From NCBI GenBank assembly GCA_028873575.1, contig JAGWHY010000002.1, positions 1 through 64,000 on the forward strand: a stretch of DNA of 64,000 nucleotides. The letters are read 5' to 3'. Numbering within the stretch: the stretch's first letter is position 1; each line of letters begins with the position of its first letter. Shown here one piece after another: positions 57,505 through 64,000 of the stretch. The stretch comes from Acidobacteriota bacterium. Its GTDB lineage: Bacteria; Actinomycetota; Acidimicrobiia; Acidimicrobiales; RAAP-2. Below the pieces are notes generated by a model that was not told the origin of the DNA, did not search any database, and saw nothing but the letters and a program-made list of their open reading frames with translations. The position numbers were made by a program, and so were the translations under genes.

Positions 57505-58710
57505 ATGAGTAAATACGTCTCGACCAGTGCCACTTTCGAACCGCGAAACGAAAGTGGCGTCTCGACGCCCGGAAGGTTTGATCAGCGACCGCTCTTGGTC
57601 TTTTGGGAGATGACCAAAGCCTGCGACCTTGCTTGTCGTCACTGTCGAGCGAGCGCCCAGCGCGAACCGGCGGCCGATGAGTTGACACTTGACGAAGGAC
57701 GATCTCTAATTGACGAGCTCGCGTCGCTCGGCAGTCCGCGACCAATCTTGATTTTGACCGGCGGCGACTGTCTGAAGCGCCGGGACCTGTTCTTGCTCCT
57801 CGACTACGCGGCGAGTCAACGCGTACCGGTCGCGCTCGCGCCCTCGGTCACGCCACTCCTGAACGTTGGCATGATGAACGCCCTACGCGAACACGGCGTG
57901 CACTCCATTTCGCTCAGTCTCGACGGCGCGCTGGCCGCGACCCACGACGGGGTTCGTGGAGTGGCGAATCATTTTGCGGCGACGTGTGACGCCCTCGCGT
58001 CACTGAAGCGATTGGGATTTCGCGTGCAGGTGAACACCACCGTGATGCGGCAGAACGTCGACGAACTGGCGGCGATTGCGGCACTACTGCAACGACTTGG
58101 CGTTGACGTGTGGGAGGTCTTCTTCGTGGTGACGACGGGACGCGCGTCGGAGGCCCTCGCGCTGACGCCACCAGAGATACGTGACGTCTGTGAGTTGTTG
58201 GTCGAGGCCGCGCGCTACGGGATGACCGTGCGCACGGTGGAGGCTCCCTACTTTCGTCGCACGGTGCGCGAGGCCGCCGAGCGTGGCGAGAACCAGTGGT
58301 CGTCGCCCCGCGCTGATCAGTGGCGCAGTGACCTGCGGACGCGCCTCGGGCCCGCGACGCACTCGCTGCGCGCGCCGAGCGTGGCGACGCGCGACGGTAA
58401 GGGCGTCATTTTCGTCTCGTCACGCGGTGAGGTCTACGCCTCAGGATTTCTCCCGTTGTCTCTCGGTAACGTCCGATCGACACCGCTGATGACGATCTAC
58501 CGCGAACACCACCTCCTTCGCCAGATTCGCGCCGGTGAATTTCGAGGCGGCTGCGCATCGTGCGCGAGCGTGGACCTGTGTGGCGGCTCGCGAGCCCGGG
58601 CGTTCGCGACCTTCGGTGACCCGCTCGGCGTGGACCCGGCGTGCCCCTACCAAGCGGACGCGTCGCGAATGCTCAACGCCGGATTGGCGTTCCCGGCCCG
58701 TCGCGCCTAG
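57505..58710 (+). CDS. Radical SAM protein with SPASM-like C-terminal domain
   Basis: WEMTKACDLACRHCRASAQ (CxxxCxxC), ILTGGDCLKR, C-terminal GGCASCASVDLCGGSRARAFATFGDPLGVDPACPY. Confidence 0.9.
   Translation: MSKYVSTSATFEPRNESGVSTPGRFDQRPLLVFWEMTKACDLACRHCRASAQREPAADELTLDEGRSLIDELASLGSPRPILILTGGDCLKRRDLFLLLDYAASQRVPVALAPSVTPLLNVGMMNALREHGVHSISLSLDGALAATHDGVRGVANHFAATCDALASLKRLGFRVQVNTTVMRQNVDELAAIAALLQRLGVDVWEVFFVVTTGRASEALALTPPEIRDVCELLVEAARYGMTVRTVEAPYFRRTVREAAERGENQWSSPRADQWRSDLRTRLGPATHSLRAPSVATRDGKGVIFVSSRGEVYASGFLPLSLGNVRSTPLMTIYREHHLLRQIRAGEFRGGCASCASVDLCGGSRARAFATFGDPLGVDPACPYQADASRMLNAGLAFPARRA
57529..57558 (+). repeat. Perfect 10-bp inverted repeat within the 5' part of the radical SAM CDS
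   Basis: GCCACTTTCG-AACCGCGAAA-CGAAAGTGGC, flanked by GTCTCGAC direct repeats. Confidence 0.7.
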
Positions 58711-59549
58711 TCGTTCACGCGCTCCGCGGTGATGACCGGTCGATCGCTCGCCGCGCGTCGAATCCAGGGGACGACCGCGGACGTGGACGCTTGATACGTC
58801 GCGTACTCGGGGTAGCGACTGAGCGAGATCTCCTCAGTGAACCTGGTAGAGCCGACGAACAACAAGGTTAAGAGCACAGGACCGCTCAGAGTGAGGTGGA
58901 AGAACGAGTCGCTCGCGATGGCCCCAAAGAGATACACCACCCACCATTGAGCGATTTCGAAGAAGTAGTTGGGATGACGCGAATAGCGAAAGAGACCGCT
59001 CTGGCAGAAGCGCACCGTGGGGGCGCGCCCGAGTTCGATCTGTCGGTATTTTTCTTGTTGGAAGCGCCACTGCTGGTTGTCGGCGACGGTTTCGAGAACT
59101 AAGCAAAGTACGAAGAGCGCGGCGAGCATAGCGTCAGCCGGTGTGAGGGCGCGCTGACGGTGCTGGTAGACGTCGAGGGCCGGGAGTGAGATCAACAGCA
59201 GTAAGACGTTTTGGTAGAACGCGATGAAGAAGAAGTTGAAGAGTTGGAACTGCCGCGCGCTCATACGCTCGCGCAGCACGCCCCAGCGGTAGTCCTCCAC
59301 CCCACGGTAGCCACCCTTGCGCGCGAAGTTGTAGGTGAGCCGCACTCCCCAGGCGGTCACGAGTATCGCCATTAGGTCGAGACGAACGTCGCGCAGACGT
59401 GCGGCGACGGCGAAGGCGCCGACGTAGAGAACGGGAAGAATCGACCAGGCGCGATCGACCCACGAATAGTCGCGCGTCACCAGGGAGGCTATCCACAGGC
59501 CGCCGATCGCCGCGGCGGCGAGGATGATGACGAGGGTCAGCACGCTCAC
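58707..59549 (-). CDS. DUF1295-like integral membrane protein (steroid reductase / isoprenylcysteine methyltransferase-like)
   Basis: YSWVDRAWSILPVLYV, GLFRYSRHPNYFFEIAQWWVVYLFG, RYPEYATYQASTSAVVPW. Confidence 0.88.
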   Translation of the reverse strand: MSVLTLVIILAAAAIGGLWIASLVTRDYSWVDRAWSILPVLYVGAFAVAARLRDVRLDLMAILVTAWGVRLTYNFARKGGYRGVEDYRWGVLRERMSARQFQLFNFFFIAFYQNVLLLLISLPALDVYQHRQRALTPADAMLAALFVLCLVLETVADNQQWRFQQEKYRQIELGRAPTVRFCQSGLFRYSRHPNYFFEIAQWWVVYLFGAIASDSFFHLTLSGPVLLTLLFVGSTRFTEEISLSRYPEYATYQASTSAVVPWIRRAASDRPVITAERVND

Positions 59550-59643
59550 GTGTCGACTTTAGGTTTCGTGCCAAGTGGACGCGGTGATTTCTTGGCGCGT
59601 GGCAGTGGCGTGGACGTAGGCGAGGTCCGTGTCAAACTAACGC

Positions 59644-60144
59644 GTGGCCGGACCACTGGGTGAATCACCGCGCCGTGCCGTCGAGGCGCTCGTCGAGCGT
59701 GGGGGCGAGGCGTGGGTCGTCGAGCGTTGCCTCGACGTCTTGACGCGAGGCGAGGTCGACGCGACGTTTCTGGTGGGTCTGTCGGGTCGCCACGCCGAGC
59801 ACGTCCTCGAAGGTCGAGAAGGTGGCGTCGAAGGCTATTGGCCCCGCGTCTGGGCTCTTCGCGCCATGTTGTACTGCTGGGCGCCACGTCTAGCACCGGC
59901 CGTCGTGACCAGTCTGGGCGACGAGTCGTGGCGCGTTCGCGAGATGGCGCTTCGCGTGGCGACGCGGCGCGAGGTGGTCGACGCGCTCCCACGGGTGCCG
60001 GCCTTACTCGACGATCCGACGTCGCGCGTGCGCCGAGCCGCGGCGAACTTCCTCGACGCGCTAGCGACGCGCGAGGGCGTGTCGTCGTCGCGCGAAGGTG
60101 ACCACCAATCGCCAACCTCCCATCATGAGGGACAGGAAGGCTAG
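59644..60144 (+). CDS. HEAT-repeat-like protein
   Basis: VTSLGDESWRVREMALRVATRREVVDALPRVPALLDDPTSRVRRAAANFLDAL. Confidence 0.65.
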   Translation: MAGPLGESPRRAVEALVERGGEAWVVERCLDVLTRGEVDATFLVGLSGRHAEHVLEGREGGVEGYWPRVWALRAMLYCWAPRLAPAVVTSLGDESWRVREMALRVATRREVVDALPRVPALLDDPTSRVRRAAANFLDALATREGVSSSREGDHQSPTSHHEGQEG

Positions 60145-60429
60145 CGCGACGATGATGAAAGCGACGGCCGTTCCTTGACCCGCGACCACGCGCAAGATCA
60201 TTCCGAGCGTGACGGTAACCACCACGACGAGCGCGGTGTCGCGCGGCGCGTCACCGCGGCGGCGTCGGCGCCGGAGAAGAACCCACGCGACGGCCAAGCC
60301 GACGACGAAGGGCCACAGCGTCGAGATCACGCCCGCCACGCGCAGGCCGTGATGATGCGACGACCGACCAATGGCGACGAAGACGACGAGAACCGCGAGG
60401 TCGGCCAGTACGTAGGGCGCGCGCTTCAC
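60061..60429 (-). CDS. DUF3054-like membrane protein
   Basis: VKRAPYVLADLAVLVVFVAIGRSSHHHG ... WPFVVGLAVAW. Confidence 0.75.
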   Translation of the reverse strand: MKRAPYVLADLAVLVVFVAIGRSSHHHGLRVAGVISTLWPFVVGLAVAWVLLRRRRRRGDAPRDTALVVVVTVTLGMILRVVAGQGTAVAFIIVALAFLSLMMGGWRLVVTFARRRHALARR

Positions 60430-60512
60430 GGCAAAACTTCCACCTGGTGATAGTAATCCCACCACGCCCATGGGCCCACGGCCCGGACCGCGGGGAGACC
60501 TAGGGTGGCGGC

Positions 60513-61172
60513 GTGAGCGTCATCCCCTCGTCGCCGACTCCTTCGGGTGAACGGCCGCTGCTGCGTGGTTGGCTCCACACTTTGGGCGCGCCGACACTCG
60601 TACTCGCGTCGCCGCTCCTCTTTGCGCGGGCGCGCACCTGGCCCCAGGTTGGTTGGGTGTCGTGTTACGTGGTGGGGGTCGGCGCGATGATGCTCACCAG
60701 CGCCCTCTTTCACCGCGTGAACTGGAGTCCGTCACGTCGCCGCGCGTGGCGACGAGCCGATCACTCGGCGATTTTCTTAGCGATTACGGGTTCGTACTTC
60801 GCTGTCGCGGGTCTCACCATGCACGGCACCGTGCGCGTGGTTTTACTGCTGGTGATTGGCGGGGGCGCGCTGGTGGGCGTCGCGGTACGTCAACTGGCCC
60901 TTGACACGCCCAAATGGGTGAACACCTTGCCCTATCTCGTGGTGGGTTGGGCAGCCGTGGGCGTGCTACCCCAGATCTACCGTGGCGGTGGCGCGACGTG
61001 CTTTTGGCTTATCGTCGCGGGGGGCGTGGCGTACTCGGCGGGCGCGGTTTTTTACGCGTTGAAGCGGCCCACGCTCTGGAAAAGCGTTTTCGGCTACCAC
61101 GAACTCTTCCACGCCTTCACCTTGGTGGGGGCGGGACTCCACTTCGTGGCCCTCGCCGTCGCCCTGCACTAG
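60513..61172 (+). CDS. Hemolysin III / PAQR-family membrane protein
   Basis: SALFHRVNWSPSRRRAWRRADHSAIFLAITGSYF ... VFGYHELFHAFTLVGAGLHFVAL. Confidence 0.9.
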   Translation: MSVIPSSPTPSGERPLLRGWLHTLGAPTLVLASPLLFARARTWPQVGWVSCYVVGVGAMMLTSALFHRVNWSPSRRRAWRRADHSAIFLAITGSYFAVAGLTMHGTVRVVLLLVIGGGALVGVAVRQLALDTPKWVNTLPYLVVGWAAVGVLPQIYRGGGATCFWLIVAGGVAYSAGAVFYALKRPTLWKSVFGYHELFHAFTLVGAGLHFVALAVALH

Positions 61173-61200
61173 GGCTGGTCGCAGCGATTGAGCGTGAGTT

Positions 61201-61246
61201 CACCTCCAACAACCTTCAGGGCGAGCCCTGACGATCCTTGGAGGTG
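61201..61246 (-). repeat. Nested inverted repeat overlapping the tmRNA 3' end
   Basis: CACCTCCAA (61201-61209) / TTGGAGGTG (61238-61246), inner CAGGGC-GA-GCCCTG. Confidence 0.6.
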
Positions 61247-61585
61247 CTGGGTAACGAACCCAGGTCCATCAGCTTCTTAGTGAACATTCTCCGAGCGCAG
61301 CTGGTGAGCAATTGTCGAGAGAAGCTTTGGCACCAGCACCACTGCCACTCCGTAGTTGACTGAAATTTCCTTAGAACGCCATCAACGAGTGATCTAAGTA
61401 AGCCCTACTTCATGACACCCGTTATCTAGACCGTAGGGCTGGGTCCAGGCGGATGTTGCTACCTAAGCAGCAAGCGCAAGCTGAGGCTTGGCGTTTATTT
61501 ATTGTTACCGGCTCTTTTACGTGGCTCCGGTGACCACGGCTCGCTTCTTTCACCTCGACGACCAATGTCGAAACAACTCACCCCC
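61239..61585 (-). ncRNA. ssrA: Transfer-messenger RNA
   Basis: Minus strand 5' GGGGGTGAGTTGTTTCGACATTGG ... CTGGGTTCGTTACCCAGCACCTCCA 3'; tag ORF 61463-61492 encodes AKPQLALAA-stop; next to smpB. Confidence 0.94.
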
Positions 61586-61647
61586 TCGTACGGTCGACGT
61601 GACCGCAGACTCAGTGTACCGGGCCGGGCAACGCCAGGTCCCGCGGC

Positions 61648-62169
61648 CTACGAGAAACGTTCGAGGTTCTTGGTGGCGCGGGCCATGTCGCGCTCGGCGT
61701 CGCGTTTGGCGATCGCGTTGCGTCGGTCGTAGAGCGTGCGACCCTTCACGAGCGCGAGTTCAAGTTTGGCGCGACCGTCTTTGAAGTACAGCTGTAGTGG
61801 CACCATCGTCAGCGGCTGGGTTCGCGTCAATTGGTGCCACTTGTCAATTTGGTGGCGGTGGGCGAGGAGCTTGCGTTTGCGATCGGGGTCGTGACTACCA
61901 AAACCCACCGCGAAGGCCCACGGCGGCACGTGTGTCTGGAAGAGCCAGAGCTCCCCGTCGTCGACGCGCGCGTACCCCTCGGCAATTTGCGCACGACCTT
62001 CGCGTAACGATTTGACCTCAGAACCGGTGAGTACGAGTCCACACTCGAGCGTGTCGATGATGTCGTAGTCGTGACGGGCGCGACGATTGGTGGCCACGAC
62101 GCGGTCGCCCTTCGTCGCGCCGTCTCGAGCTTTCGCTCGTCGCTCCTGCATCCGTTTGGCTCTGGCCAC
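61648..62169 (-). CDS. smpB: SsrA-binding protein SmpB
   Basis: ATNRRARHDYDIIDTLECGLVLTGSEVKSLREGRAQIAEGYARV ... RKLLAHRHQIDK. Confidence 0.96.
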   Translation of the reverse strand: MARAKRMQERRAKARDGATKGDRVVATNRRARHDYDIIDTLECGLVLTGSEVKSLREGRAQIAEGYARVDDGELWLFQTHVPPWAFAVGFGSHDPDRKRKLLAHRHQIDKWHQLTRTQPLTMVPLQLYFKDGRAKLELALVKGRTLYDRRNAIAKRDAERDMARATKNLERFS

Positions 62170-62225
62170 GAACTAGAGCGTAGTGAGAAGTCTCATTTGG
62201 GCTCGAGGTTCACTAGGGTGACCAC

Positions 62226-62630
62226 GTGCTCACCGTTCGTCACGACCAGCGCGACGCCATGATCGCGATTTGCCTGCGGGCACTCCCGTTCGAGGGCTGC
62301 GGCCTCTTGCTTGGCACGCCCGACGGCGTCGTGCGTGACGTCGTGGCCAGTCCCAACGTGGCCGAATCGGCCAAGGTCTACGAAATCGACCCCAAGGTAC
62401 TCCTACGGACCTTTCGTCGGGCTGACGACGAAGGCGTCGAGGTGATTGGGGTCTTTCACTCGCACACTCACTCTGAGGCGTACCCGAGCCCGACCGACGT
62501 TCGCCAGGCCCCCGATCCGAGTTGGCACTACGTGCTGATCTCACTGCGTGACCCCGACACGGTGGTGCGAAGTTACCGGGTCGTGAACGGCGAGGTCACC
62601 GAGGAAGAGCTACTGGTCGCTGAGGATTGA
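62226..62630 (+). CDS. mec: M67/JAMM metallopeptidase (Mec-like)
   Basis: ALPFEGCGLLLGT, GVFHSHTHSEAYPSPTDV (JAMM motif). Confidence 0.9.
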   Translation: MLTVRHDQRDAMIAICLRALPFEGCGLLLGTPDGVVRDVVASPNVAESAKVYEIDPKVLLRTFRRADDEGVEVIGVFHSHTHSEAYPSPTDVRQAPDPSWHYVLISLRDPDTVVRSYRVVNGEVTEEELLVAED

Positions 62631-62708
62631 GCAAGTCACGGGCGCGTGGCGGACCGATAAAGTTGACTCGTAAGGTCATCAATTGAGGTTCCCTCGATAG
62701 GAGTTGCC

Positions 62709-62990
62709 ATGTCGGCAGTCGTACGTATTCCCACGGTGTTGCGCCCCGCGATGGGTGGACAGAATCAGATCACCGTCGAGGGCGCCACCATCGGCCAAGT
62801 TCTCGAAAATCTGACCACCGCGTACCCCGCGGTGAAGGGACAACTGCTGAACGACGACGGCACGTTGCACCGGTTCTTGAACGTCTACGTCAACGACGAC
62901 GACGTGCGTTACCTCGGCGGCGTCGAGGCGCCAGTCGCGAACGACGACGAGATCACGTTGTTGCCGGCGGTGGCCGGAGGCGCCCGGTAG
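62709..62990 (+). CDS. cysO: ThiS/MoaD-family ubiquitin-like sulfur carrier protein (CysO-like)
   Basis: VRIPTVLRPAMGGQNQITVEG, VNDDDVRYLGGVEAPVANDDEITLLPAVAGG. Confidence 0.9.
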   Translation: MSAVVRIPTVLRPAMGGQNQITVEGATIGQVLENLTTAYPAVKGQLLNDDGTLHRFLNVYVNDDDVRYLGGVEAPVANDDEITLLPAVAGGAR

Positions 62991-63955
62991 TGACTCGCTA
63001 CACATCGGTCCTCGATCTGGTGGGCGACACGCCCGTCGTCGACGTCAGCGCGCTTTCGCCGCGCGCGAACGTGTCAATCCTCGCCAAACTTGAGGGTCGC
63101 AATCCCGCGGGTTCGGTGAAGGACCGCGTGGCGGTCTCACTCGTCAACGCGGCGGAGCGTGACGGACTGCTAATCCCGGGCAAGCCCGACCAAATCCTGA
63201 TTGAACCGTCGTCGGGCAACACCGGAATTGCCCTGGCGATGGTCTGTCGCCTGCGCGGTTATCACTTGAAGGTCGTTTTGCCGTCGAACGTGTCGCCCGA
63301 ACGTCGCCAACTGCTCCTCGCCTGGGGCGCCGAGATTATCGATTCGCCCGGCAGCGAGGGCTCGAATGGCGCGGTTCGCTTGGCTCAATCGCTCAGCGCC
63401 GAGAATCCCGACTGGATCTTCCTCTACCAGTACGCCAATCCCGCGAATCCCGCGGCGCACTACACCACGACGGGGCCCGAAATCTTGCGCGACGTACCCG
63501 AGATCACGCACTTCGTCGCGGGGCTCGGCACGTCGGGCACGCTGATGGGCGTGGGTCGGTTCTTGAAGGAGCACAAACCCGAGACGCAGATTTGGGCGAT
63601 CGAACCGCCGAGTGGTGAGATGGTCGACGGACTGCGCAGTCTCGAAGATGGTTACATTCCGCCGATTTTTACGGACAACCACGGCGCGGAGCTGTTGGAC
63701 CGCAAGGTGGTCGTGCGACCCAAGGAGTCCATTGAGTGGGTGCGCCGCCTTACCGAGGTCGGCCTCTTCGCGGGGATCTCGTCGGGCGCGATTATGGCGG
63801 GCGCCGTGAAGTGCGCTCTGACGATCCCCGAGGACCAGACCGCGACCATCGTGACCATCGTGTGTGACGACGGATGGAAGTACCTCTCCACGGGGGCCTG
63901 GAGTGACGACATCGACGACGTCGTCGAGCGCGCGAAGCGGATCATCTACTTCTAA
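62990..63955 (+). CDS. cysM: PLP-dependent cysteine synthase (CysM-like)
   Basis: KLEGRNPAGSVKDRVAVSLVN, EPSSGNTGIALAMVCRLRGY, GLGTSGTLMGVGRFLKE. Confidence 0.94.
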   Translation: MTRYTSVLDLVGDTPVVDVSALSPRANVSILAKLEGRNPAGSVKDRVAVSLVNAAERDGLLIPGKPDQILIEPSSGNTGIALAMVCRLRGYHLKVVLPSNVSPERRQLLLAWGAEIIDSPGSEGSNGAVRLAQSLSAENPDWIFLYQYANPANPAAHYTTTGPEILRDVPEITHFVAGLGTSGTLMGVGRFLKEHKPETQIWAIEPPSGEMVDGLRSLEDGYIPPIFTDNHGAELLDRKVVVRPKESIEWVRRLTEVGLFAGISSGAIMAGAVKCALTIPEDQTATIVTIVCDDGWKYLSTGAWSDDIDDVVERAKRIIYF

Positions 63956-64000
63956 AGAACTCGCGTCGGGACGGTTCTACTACCGTGGTGCCGCACCCCA

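Noticed and set aside
61488-61784. Plus-strand ORFs 61488-61784 and 61502-61732
   Set aside because: Antisense to ssrA and the 3' end of smpB; not protein-like.

Overview
The window is a GC-rich chromosomal segment, probably actinobacterial and compatible with Acidimicrobiia (inferred from gene content and codon style, not tested). Most of it is core genome: partial murF and ddl, a Liv-type branched-chain amino-acid ABC operon, two heterodimeric ABC exporter pairs, rnpB, xseA/xseB, a glp cluster, lipid and CoA enzymes, ssrA (tmRNA) with smpB, and a Mec-CysO-CysM-type cysteine biosynthesis cluster. The accessory part is about 6.8-11 kb. There, tRNA-Val(TAC) has its 3' end duplicated about 2.1 kb downstream (attL/attR-like). 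The region holds three toxin-antitoxin-like cassettes, all on the minus strand, and an IS481-type element. A 31-bp motif, not recognised by me, recurs in three spacers beside these cassettes. Other notable loci are an ECF sigma/anti-sigma pair divergent from two ferritin-like proteins and a cupredoxin, a perfect CsoR/CstR-like operator before a DUF2892-like gene, a prodomain-less S53 peptidase, and an ABC exporter half whose NBD has lost Walker A. All calls come from reading the sequence and the supplied ORF track. No database search or folding program was run.
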